From assembly GCA_035719105.1 (NCBI GenBank), contig DASTGN010000008.1, forward strand, positions 124,001 through 188,000: DNA of 64,000 nucleotides. Direction: 5' to 3'. The notes below the pieces were generated by a model. The model was not told the origin of the DNA. It saw nothing but the letters and a program-made list of their open reading frames with translations, and did no database searches. The stretch's first letter is position 1. Each line of letters opens with the position of its first letter. Origin of the DNA: UBA8389 sp035719105. GTDB lineage: Bacteria > Bacteroidota > Bacteroidia > Bacteroidales > UBA1402. A program made the position numbers and the translations under genes. Shown here piece after piece: positions 27,446 to 35,086 of the stretch.

Positions 27446-28978
27446 TTATTTTTCTATCCATTTTAATTGTGACCAGAATGCTGGGCCGTCATTTTTCTGC
27501 GGTTTACCTTCAGTGCTTCTTCCGGAATGAATGTATCCCAGCAATATGCTACGGAATTCGTCCACCATTTTCGGATATTCTGCTTGCAAGTTATGATCTT
27601 CGTGAATATCTGTTTTTAGATTGTACAGTTGCACTTTTGGCAACCCCTTGATGATTGAGGTATCTTTTTCCGGTCTTGGAAAACTCCAGCCACCTGAGCT
27701 GGGGCAAAAAGCAACTTTCCAGTCTCCTTTCCTGATGGCGAAGGATCCATTGATGGAATGGCTGACAAGATATTCACGTTGAGGAGCACTGGTTGTTAAC
27801 TTTAAAGCCTTCATAAAACTATAACTATCTTCAGCCGTATTATCACCATATTTATCACCGATCAAGTCTGCAAACGTGGCAAAAAGGTCTGTCGTACATA
27901 CTATCTGATCACTAACACCTGGCGTTACAGCTTTCGGATAACTTACGATATAGGGGACTCTGTGACCACCTTCAAATATATCCGCTTTGTTCCCTCGAAA
28001 AATATAACTGGGATTGTGACCTTTACTAAGAAGTTGAACAAAGTCTGCAGATGGAGAACATCCATTGTCGCTAATAAAAACAAGCATGGTGTTTTCTGAT
28101 ATACCGTCTTTCTTCAATTGGAGCGTAATTTCTCCGACAATAGAATCCACCATCAACACAAAATCCGCATATGGATTTTCCAGTCCGCTTTTCCCAATGT
28201 GGCTGCCAATAGGAAGAATTGGCGTATGAGGTGCGGACAAAGGCATATATACAAAAAATGGCTTATCCTGATGGGATTTCTCATGGATGAACTGTTTGGT
28301 CTTGTCAGTGATGACAAGCAGGGCTTGATTGTGCACAAAGTCATCAGAAGTCAGCCCTTTACGCCACATGGCCTGTCCTTCGCTTTGAGTATACTTGGTC
28401 GGAACCATGGTTGGCATGTCATCTTTTACCCACACATAAGGAGGCATATCCAGAGAACCACAGAAACCCAAATAGGTATCAAAACCCAAAGATGTTGGTC
28501 CATTGGTAATTTTTTTAGAAAAGTCCACGTTTGTATTGCCATTTTCGATGCCGCTCCAGGTCCAGCCAAGGTGCCATTTGCCAAAACAACCGGTGGCATA
28601 ACCATTTTTCTGCAACATGGATGCTATGGTTTCCCTACCTTGTGTTATTAATGGAGCACTATAACCGTTCAAGACGCCGCTTTTCAAGGTAGATCTCCAG
28701 TTGTAACGTCCAGTAAGCAAACCATATCTGGTCGGAGAACTTACTGCCGAACTGGTGTGTCCATCTGTAAACCTAACTCCTTGTGAAGCTATCCGATCAA
28801 TATTTGGAGTATTAATCTTTGAATGCTCATTATTACAGGACAAATCACCATATCCAAGATCGTCAGCCAGAATTACAATAATGTTAGGTTTATCTTTGAC
28901 CGTTTCTTCTTTGTTTATACCAAAGCAACTCATCACAGGAAGAGCGGTGATTGTGCACAATAAATAATTTGATTTCAT
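27446..28978 (-). CDS. Sulfatase of the alkaline-phosphatase superfamily, serine-type
   Basis: A 510-residue exported sulfatase; VMSC near residue 18 could be a lipobox. NIIVILADDLGYGDLSC (about 32) supplies the metal-binding Asp pair. SSPTR at 80-84 is the S-x-P-x-R modification motif, so the formylglycine would form from Ser80 by an anaerobic sulfatase-maturing enzyme, not encoded in this window. GKWHLG (about 138) is the second sulfatase signature. It removes sulfate esters from glycans or small sulfated compounds; substrate is not predictable here. Single gene on the minus strand, convergent with the propeller genes. Confidence 0.92.
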   Translation of the reverse strand: MKSNYLLCTITALPVMSCFGINKEETVKDKPNIIVILADDLGYGDLSCNNEHSKINTPNIDRIASQGVRFTDGHTSSAVSSPTRYGLLTGRYNWRSTLKSGVLNGYSAPLITQGRETIASMLQKNGYATGCFGKWHLGWTWSGIENGNTNVDFSKKITNGPTSLGFDTYLGFCGSLDMPPYVWVKDDMPTMVPTKYTQSEGQAMWRKGLTSDDFVHNQALLVITDKTKQFIHEKSHQDKPFFVYMPLSAPHTPILPIGSHIGKSGLENPYADFVLMVDSIVGEITLQLKKDGISENTMLVFISDNGCSPSADFVQLLSKGHNPSYIFRGNKADIFEGGHRVPYIVSYPKAVTPGVSDQIVCTTDLFATFADLIGDKYGDNTAEDSYSFMKALKLTTSAPQREYLVSHSINGSFAIRKGDWKVAFCPSSGGWSFPRPEKDTSIIKGLPKVQLYNLKTDIHEDHNLQAEYPKMVDEFRSILLGYIHSGRSTEGKPQKNDGPAFWSQLKWIEK

Positions 28979-29284
28979 TGTATTATATAATTATTTGATC
29001 GGTTTTACCCGTTCACTTTTTTGCATTATCGGTTATGGCGTTGTAAAAATAGATTATTTTTTTCTCAAAGTTTCACCAAAATGTTCAAATCGAAAGTCAG
29101 GTTGCATATCGTATCTATTTTATTGGTCAGTCCAATGTAATAACGAAAGAAAATATTCCCTTATTTCAATTTCTTTTGCAGCAAAATTCTATAACCCGAA
29201 TGCCATTCAACAAATGGTTTGCTTAAGTTAAACTTTATGTGCAAATTTGCCTATATCAAAGACATTTTGCAAATTCAATTTTTC
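28979..29284. other. 306-bp AT-rich intergenic region
   Basis: Lies between the sulfatase and helicase starts and must hold both divergent promoters. No perfect TAnnTTTG box, hairpin or small ORF with a credible start was found. It is the left border of the AT-rich accessory block; no direct repeat or attachment site was recognised. Confidence 0.5.
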
Positions 29285-32200
29285 ATGAATCTAATACCGG
29301 GACTTTACGAACAAATCATCTCAGAACTTCTAAGTAAAGAATTTCAAAAACCTGATGCTGTCAATTATTTTATTGACAAAGAAAAAATTGATAGTGAAGA
29401 AGGTCCAGAACTACTTTCAAGATATTTATTAGAGGTCATTAAAAGGGCTTTAAACATCCACAAGAATAATATTCCAAAGCAAATTGCGCTAACAAATAAT
29501 CTTATAAAATTCTTAGCTAAGAATACTGATACAATTGGCTTAGAAGACTTTTTGGTTCAGCCCGAAGCAGAAATTCTTTTTACAATTCTCAATAAAGTCA
29601 ACTCAGCTATAACTTTGACTGCCAAACCTGAAATTCCTAGGCCAATCACACCAATGTCCCAAAGTTCTTTATTTACTGGAACAGCCAAAGAACCAAGCTT
29701 TGCATTTGAATTACGAAAAGAGATACTTACCTCTGATAGGATTGATATGCTCGTTTCCTTTGTTAAATGGAGTGGTATTGTGACCATCGAAAAAGAGCTT
29801 AGAGAGTTTTGCTCGAGACCAAACAGTCACCTAAGAGTCATTACAACATCATACATGAAAGCAACAGATTTAAAGGCTGTTGACTTTTTGTCGCAGCTAC
29901 CGAATTCAGAAATTAAGGTATCCTTCGATACAAACCGTACTAGACTTCACGCAAAAGCATATATGTTTCACCGGGATACCGGTTTTACGACTGCTTATAT
30001 TGGTTCGTCAAATCTTTCAAATCCTGCATTAACTTCTGGTTTAGAATGGAATTTAAAGGTCACTGCTAAAGATAGTTTGCATATTGTTCAAAAGTTTGAA
30101 GGGACTTTTGAAACCTATTGGGAGGATCCAGAATTTGTGACCTATAATCAAGATCAAAAAGAACGATTACGCCAAGCACTTAACCAAGAAGAAAAATCAA
30201 GTTCTGGGCTTTCGTTTTATGCTGATGTTCGCCCATACTCATTTCAAGATGAAATTTTGGAACATCTCGATGCCGAAAGGAATGTTCATGGCAGATTTAG
30301 GAATCTGGTTGTAGCTGCAACAGGTACAGGCAAGACAGTCATCTCTGCCTTTGATTACAAAAGGTATTGCCAAAACAATCCCAAGAAAAAGAACCGTTTA
30401 CTTTTCGTCGCTCATCGAAAAGAAATTCTGGAACAAAGTCTTGATTGTTTTCGCACTATTTTACGAGATAGGAATTTTGGCGAATTGATGGTCGGTCAAT
30501 ACAAAGCTTCTGCAATCGATCATTTGTTTATTTCAATCCAAAGCTTTAATGCAAAAGATTTTCAAGGGTTTACGAGTGCAGACTTTTACGACTTTATCAT
30601 TGTAGACGAGTTCCATCATTCCAAAGCACCATCCTATAAAACACTTCTTGAGTACTACACACCCAATATTCTACTTGGACTAACAGCTACTCCAGAAAGA
30701 ATGGATGGCAGAGACGTTTTGGAATATTTCGATGGTAAAATAGCCGCAGAAATAAGACTTTACGAAGCATTGGACCGAAAGTTACTTTCTCCATTTAGAT
30801 ATTTTGGTGTTACTGATGTCGTCAGTTATCAAGATGCTTGGCAGAATGGCAAATATGATGAAAGAATGTTGGAAGGAAAGTTCTTAGACAACAAATCTCG
30901 AAATGAACTAATAATAGACTCAATAGACCGATATACAAACGATATCAATAATCTGGTTTGCATTGGATTTTGTGTAACTGTTAATCATGCCAATTACATG
31001 GCAGATTACTTTAACATGCGTGGATTAAAAGCAACCGCTTTAACTGCCGAAAACACTGATGATGAACGAAGTAATGTAAGAAGCAAATTGCTAATTGGGG
31101 AACTCAATTTCGTTTTCGTCGTTGATATTTATAATGAAGGTGTGGATATCCCTGAAATTGATACCATTTTGTTTTTAAGACCAACTGAGAGTTTAACTGT
31201 ATTTCTTCAACAATTGGGCCGAGGATTACGATTAAACCCTGGAAAAGAGTGCTTAACCGTATTAGATTTCGTTGGATTGTCACACCGTAATTACAGTTTT
31301 GAAAATAAGTTTAAGGCTCTAATTGGGAAAACATATCATTCTGTTTTGGAAGAAGCCGTTCTAGATTTTCCACACCTACCAGCAGGTTGCGAAATTCGAT
31401 TAGAAAAGCAAGCTAAAGACTATATTCTTGACAACATCAAAGCTTCCTTAAAAAGTTTTAGACCTCAATTGATTAATAGAATTAAAACCTTTACTTCGGA
31501 TACAGGCAAAACGCTAACAATCACCAACTTTATTAAACACTACAACCTCTCACTAAATGATATTTATTCGAAAGGATCTTGGAATAGATTATTGTTCGAT
31601 GCAGGAATCATTTCAGCATATAAACAGCCTGACGAAGAACAGCTATCAAAAGGGCTTAGGCGTCTACAGCATACAAATTCAAGAAGGTTTATTAAGGAAG
31701 TTCTTGCATATTTGGAAGGAACCAAACCAAATACTGATCCATCTTTTTTATTGATGTTGTATTACAATTTATGGTTTGAAGATTCAAGAAGTACAAATAT
31801 TTATAGTTTAGATCAATTCTCAAACCGTTTGCGAAGGAATAATCTATTTATCAATGAGATGAAAGAAATGCTAGAGTATAACTTTGCTAAAATCGATTTC
31901 ATCGACCAAAAGTTAAGATTACCTTTCAATTGTCCTTTGGATTTGCATTGTCGATATACAACTGATGAAATACTTACAGCATTAGGAGTTCATAGATTGG
32001 ATCGAAAATTAGAGTTCCGTCAAGGAGTCTTGTATATTCCAAAATTAAAAACGGACTTGCTATTTGTCACCTTGAATAAGTCCGAAAAAGAATACTCGCC
32101 TACGACTCTGTATGATGATTATGCAATAAGCAGAACCCTTTTTCATTGGCAATCACAAAGCACAACATCATTAAGATCTCCTACTGGTCAACGATATATC

Positions 32201-32401
32201 AATCACGATAAAACTGAAAATTCCATTTTCCTATTTGTTCGTGAAAACAAAAAGGAAAATGGAATGGGTGCTCCTTATCATTTTTTGGGACCAGTTCATC
32301 ATAAAAAGCATGAAGGAAGCAATCCGATAAGTTTTATATGGGAGTTGGAAAATGAAATACCGGCACATTTGATTAAGGAAACTTTGAAGCTTTCCATTTA
32401 G
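29285..32401 (+). CDS. PLD-nuclease / DEAD-like helicase / DUF3427 fusion protein
   Basis: 1038 residues from ATG 29285 (MNLIPGLYEQ); an upstream in-frame TTG is rejected. Domains in order: helical N-terminus; phospholipase D-type nuclease domain with HAK (His222, Lys224) and the IGSSNLS segment (Asn243); superfamily 2 helicase lobe 1 with Walker A ATGTGKT (Lys350) and DEFHH (441-445); lobe 2 with QQLGRGLR (about 642-649); C-terminal DUF3427-like region (about 690-1030). All catalytic motifs look intact. Known: such fusions are widespread accessory genes and sit in defence islands. Inferred: a stand-alone DNA-targeting nuclease-helicase. It is AT-richer than its neighbours, and its stop overlaps the XRE gene. 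Confidence 0.9.
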   Translation: MNLIPGLYEQIISELLSKEFQKPDAVNYFIDKEKIDSEEGPELLSRYLLEVIKRALNIHKNNIPKQIALTNNLIKFLAKNTDTIGLEDFLVQPEAEILFTILNKVNSAITLTAKPEIPRPITPMSQSSLFTGTAKEPSFAFELRKEILTSDRIDMLVSFVKWSGIVTIEKELREFCSRPNSHLRVITTSYMKATDLKAVDFLSQLPNSEIKVSFDTNRTRLHAKAYMFHRDTGFTTAYIGSSNLSNPALTSGLEWNLKVTAKDSLHIVQKFEGTFETYWEDPEFVTYNQDQKERLRQALNQEEKSSSGLSFYADVRPYSFQDEILEHLDAERNVHGRFRNLVVAATGTGKTVISAFDYKRYCQNNPKKKNRLLFVAHRKEILEQSLDCFRTILRDRNFGELMVGQYKASAIDHLFISIQSFNAKDFQGFTSADFYDFIIVDEFHHSKAPSYKTLLEYYTPNILLGLTATPERMDGRDVLEYFDGKIAAEIRLYEALDRKLLSPFRYFGVTDVVSYQDAWQNGKYDERMLEGKFLDNKSRNELIIDSIDRYTNDINNLVCIGFCVTVNHANYMADYFNMRGLKATALTAENTDDERSNVRSKLLIGELNFVFVVDIYNEGVDIPEIDTILFLRPTESLTVFLQQLGRGLRLNPGKECLTVLDFVGLSHRNYSFENKFKALIGKTYHSVLEEAVLDFPHLPAGCEIRLEKQAKDYILDNIKASLKSFRPQLINRIKTFTSDTGKTLTITNFIKHYNLSLNDIYSKGSWNRLLFDAGIISAYKQPDEEQLSKGLRRLQHTNSRRFIKEVLAYLEGTKPNTDPSFLLMLYYNLWFEDSRSTNIYSLDQFSNRLRRNNLFINEMKEMLEYNFAKIDFIDQKLRLPFNCPLDLHCRYTTDEILTALGVHRLDRKLEFRQGVLYIPKLKTDLLFVTLNKSEKEYSPTTLYDDYAISRTLFHWQSQSTTSLRSPTGQRYINHDKTENSIFLFVRENKKENGMGAPYHFLGPVHHKKHEGSNPISFIWELENEIPAHLIKETLKLSI

Positions 32402-32904
32402 TGGATATTTTTTCTTGCATCATTTATCTTTTTATTGGCAAACGATTCAATTTCTAACATATAGTCGCGGTCTTCCCAAACTGCTTTACTATTGATTTCC
32501 TCAAACTCTTTTGCCCAATTAGTGAATTCGAGCATATCAATTCGTGAATCGCCAGAGTAATAACGACGATAACCGGCAATATATGAAATGTCAGCAATTG
32601 CTTCGTGAAGTTTTTTATTTTTCATTTTACACTTTTGTGTAGTTATAATAATATCGCTACCTAATTGAACTTCAAGTTTGGCAATTGTTTTCAAAGTTAG
32701 ATTGTGTAGTCCAGAAAGCAATTTGCTTACTTCACTTTCAGACTTACCCAATCTCATAGCCAAGTCTTTTTGAGTCCAGCACTTGGTAATTAACAATTCA
32801 GATATCTGATCCGAAATTTCAAGGTTTTTTTGGACAAAAATTCTGTTTTCGGGTTTAATATTCGACAGATGTCTTTCTACAACAGCAGATTTATCTTTGT
32901 TCAT
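32398..32904 (-). CDS. XRE-family helix-turn-helix regulator, antitoxin-like
   Basis: 168 residues from ATG 32904; the in-frame TTG at 32910 is a weaker start. Residues about 34-84 form a Cro/C1-type HTH (TQKDLAMRLGKSESEVSKLL). The C-terminal 80 residues are charged and helical with no recognised domain. It resembles antitoxin-like XRE proteins, but no toxin gene sits beside it. It converges on the helicase gene with a 4-bp overlap of stop regions. A palindrome inside its promoter suggests self-repression. It may control the helicase from the opposite side or belong to a different lost partner. Confidence 0.85.
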   Translation of the reverse strand: MNKDKSAVVERHLSNIKPENRIFVQKNLEISDQISELLITKCWTQKDLAMRLGKSESEVSKLLSGLHNLTLKTIAKLEVQLGSDIIITTQKCKMKNKKLHEAIADISYIAGYRRYYSGDSRIDMLEFTNWAKEFEEINSKAVWEDRDYMLEIESFANKKINDARKNIH

Positions 32905-32941
32905 TTTCAATTCAATGGTTAAAATGTAAATTCAGTGGGTA

Positions 32942-32962
32942 CAAATATATTCACTTATAAGT
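32942..32962 (-). promoter_or_regulatory. XRE promoter with palindromic candidate operator
   Basis: Perfect -7 box TATATTTG on the minus strand (32949-32942), about 38 nt before the XRE ATG. Directly upstream is the perfect 10-bp palindrome ACTTATAAGT (32953-32962), placed in the -33/-7 spacer where a bound dimer would block the polymerase. No clear -33 box is seen. Confidence 0.55.
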
Positions 32963-33030
32963 TAATTTCATCATTTTGAATAATACATTTTCGCATATAT
33001 TTGATTTAGAAGATACCCCACCAAACGCAG

Positions 33031-33304
33031 TCCCTTGCAGGCGTTCGCCCAGCCTCGCATGCGAAAAAAGCGTTAAAAAAGGGTGAGCCAAGGGAGGCGT
33101 TAAAAATTTCACCCAGGACGACTGGAAGGAGGAATGCACGGAATGGAGCGGAGCGAAATGGAGGGCGTTTCGCCTGAAGGAGGACAGAGAGCGGGGTCGC
33201 GGCAACGAAGTTGTCGTGGCGGCGCGAACGGTTGTGAAATTTAGCCGAGCGGCCACCCTTTTTAGCTTTTTGAGTTGCGAGGCTGGGTGAATGCCAGCAA
33301 GGGA
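33031..33304. repeat. GC-rich element with long imperfect terminal inverted repeats (MITE- or REP-like)
   Basis: Outer arms 33031-33059 and 33276-33304 are inverted copies identical at 26 of 29 positions. A second, inner pair (33073-33112 and 33234-33264) pairs less well but clearly. The whole element could fold into one long hairpin with branches such as GGGCG-TTT-CGCC (33153-33164). The centre is near 58% G+C, against about 35% around it. It contains spurious overlapping ORFs on the minus strand but no credible gene. No flanking target-site duplication was identified. It lies between the XRE promoter and the GH28 promoter. Confidence 0.75.
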
Positions 33305-33375
33305 CGGAGTGTTCATGATGAACTGTAAATTCTTTAATCATTAAAAGAGGATTAGGTATTTTGACTCCTATCAAA

Positions 33376-33383
33376 TATCTTTG
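33376..33383 (+). promoter_or_regulatory. -7 box for the GH28 gene
   Basis: Perfect TATCTTTG, 30 nt before the ATG at 33414. A TTTG at 33360-33363 is too close (12 nt) to be the usual -33 element. AAGGA precedes the start codon as a weak ribosome site. Confidence 0.5.
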
Positions 33384-33413
33384 CTCAACAATAAAACAAA
33401 AAAAGGAAAACAC

Positions 33414-35084
33414 ATGATTAGAAGGCTTTTTTTAACTACAGTTCTGACAGGAATTGTTTGTACAGCGTTTGTTCAGAAATCGTATGCCATTGCAGAAAAA
33501 GACAAAGGAGTCGGAGTCTATAATGTTTGCGATTATGGCGCCGTTGGAGATGGAGTGACGTTGAACACCGTATCCATTCAGAATGCCATCGATGCATGTG
33601 CGAAGGATGGCGGAGGAACCGTGTTGATTCCAGGAGGCAATTTCGTAACAGGAACCCTCGAATTAAAAAGCAACATGACTTTGCACGTTTCGGCTTCAGG
33701 TAAGCTATTAGGAAGTAAAACCAAAGAAGATTATAGAAGAGGCGAAGGCGTTCCGAGTGGAAACGGAAACATGGTTCTACTGTATGCCGTGAATGCCAAA
33801 AATTTATCCATCGACGGAAATGGAACCATCAGTGGACAAGGAGCCGCTTTTTATACAGGAACCGGCGACGGAACCTCCCCCCTATCAAGCAAAAATCCCA
33901 ATCCAGACCCAAATGCAATACCGCTTAATCGGGACAGGCCACACCTGATGATCTTTTATAAATGTGACAACCTGAAAATCAGGGATATATTTCTTACCGA
34001 AAGTGCCTATCATTGCATGCGCATTCTAAATTGCACCCATGTGAATTTCGACGGAATTCGGATTTACAACAGAATCAACAAGAATAACGACGGTTTCCAC
34101 TTTAACAGTTGCGAAAATGTGAAAATTTCCAATTGCGAAGTGCTTTGTCAGGATGATGCCTGCGCACTATTTGGGAGCAATAAGTTTGTGACCGTAACAA
34201 ATTGCACCTTCAGTACACGATGGTCCATATTCCGATTCGGAAGTGGCGATTCACAAAACATCTGTGTTTCAAACTGTTTGATCTACGATACCTATGGTTG
34301 TCCGATAAAAATCAGTGCTGGAAATTGCCGGATTGAAAACCTAACATTTTCGAACATCATCATGAAAAATGTCACTGGCCCCATTGGAATCGGATACAGC
34401 GGAGGCAGCAAGCGTTCCGGAGATAAAGACACTACTGTGACAGAATCTTACTTGCGAAACATTGCTTTTAATGGCATCCGAGCTTCCGTTCGGATAGAAC
34501 CGGTTAACCATCCCGATATTCCATTTGAAGTCAAGGTCAACAATGGAGAACAATATTCCTGCATCTCGCTGAATGGCCTGGGAAACAACTACATCGAAAA
34601 TATCAGCTTTACCGATGTACAAGTGACTTATGAAGGAGGCGGAACAGCTGAGATGGCAGCCAAAAGAGCTGTTCAACAATTGTCAGCCGAATATTTTGGA
34701 GTTTGGAACCAAGCTCCATACGGCCCACCCGCTTATGGTCTTTATGCCAGAAATGTGAAAGGTTTGACGTTGAACAATGTCTATTTTCAATTAAAGAACC
34801 CTGATTTCAGACCGGCCGTGATTCTAGACAATGTCATCGGAGCCAACTTGACCAATTTAAATATGGATGGGAATGCGAAAGCTGAATCGACCATGAGGTT
34901 CGTCAATTCCCAAGATATTCTGGTCAGTTCGCCACGGATTACCACTCCCGCTGCAACTTTTTTGCAAGTAGAAGGAGCAAAGAATTCAAACATCACCATC
35001 GAAGGCGGCGACCTATCAAAGGCAACATTACCATTAACTTTTGCGAAAGAAGCGAAAGCCAATACGGTGATGCTTCGGAAATAG
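33414..35084 (+). CDS. Glycoside hydrolase family 28 (polygalacturonase-like), variant active site
   Basis: 556 residues from ATG 33414 (MIRRLFLTTV); the longer in-frame ORF starts with TTG. A signal peptide (about 1-26) leads into a pectin-lyase-fold N-terminus (CDYGAVGDGVTLNTVSIQNA) and a beta-helix. GH28 active-site motifs are NTD, DD, GHG and RIK. Here NND (Asp226) and DD (Asp247, Asp248) are kept, but the GHG site reads GSG (276-278) and RIK reads PIK (Lys299). The general acid and base aspartates are thus present while the conserved His is not seen at its usual place. Likely acts on galacturonan- or rhamnogalacturonan-type chains, perhaps as an exo-enzyme. Converges with the GH2 gene (2 bp between stops). 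Confidence 0.88.
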   Translation: MIRRLFLTTVLTGIVCTAFVQKSYAIAEKDKGVGVYNVCDYGAVGDGVTLNTVSIQNAIDACAKDGGGTVLIPGGNFVTGTLELKSNMTLHVSASGKLLGSKTKEDYRRGEGVPSGNGNMVLLYAVNAKNLSIDGNGTISGQGAAFYTGTGDGTSPLSSKNPNPDPNAIPLNRDRPHLMIFYKCDNLKIRDIFLTESAYHCMRILNCTHVNFDGIRIYNRINKNNDGFHFNSCENVKISNCEVLCQDDACALFGSNKFVTVTNCTFSTRWSIFRFGSGDSQNICVSNCLIYDTYGCPIKISAGNCRIENLTFSNIIMKNVTGPIGIGYSGGSKRSGDKDTTVTESYLRNIAFNGIRASVRIEPVNHPDIPFEVKVNNGEQYSCISLNGLGNNYIENISFTDVQVTYEGGGTAEMAAKRAVQQLSAEYFGVWNQAPYGPPAYGLYARNVKGLTLNNVYFQLKNPDFRPAVILDNVIGANLTNLNMDGNAKAESTMRFVNSQDILVSSPRITTPAATFLQVEGAKNSNITIEGGDLSKATLPLTFAKEAKANTVMLRK

Positions 35085-35086
35085 AA

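Noticed and set aside
28979..33360. Flanking direct repeats or attachment sites around the accessory block.
   Set aside because: None was recognised by eye, and there is no integrase gene, so insertion by site-specific recombination cannot be claimed.
32951..33413. Two overlapping minus-strand ORFs of 121 and 135 codons across the palindromic element.
   Set aside because: They follow the inverted repeats, are rich in Arg/Ser/Pro/Phe, overlap each other in different frames and have no domain or credible start.
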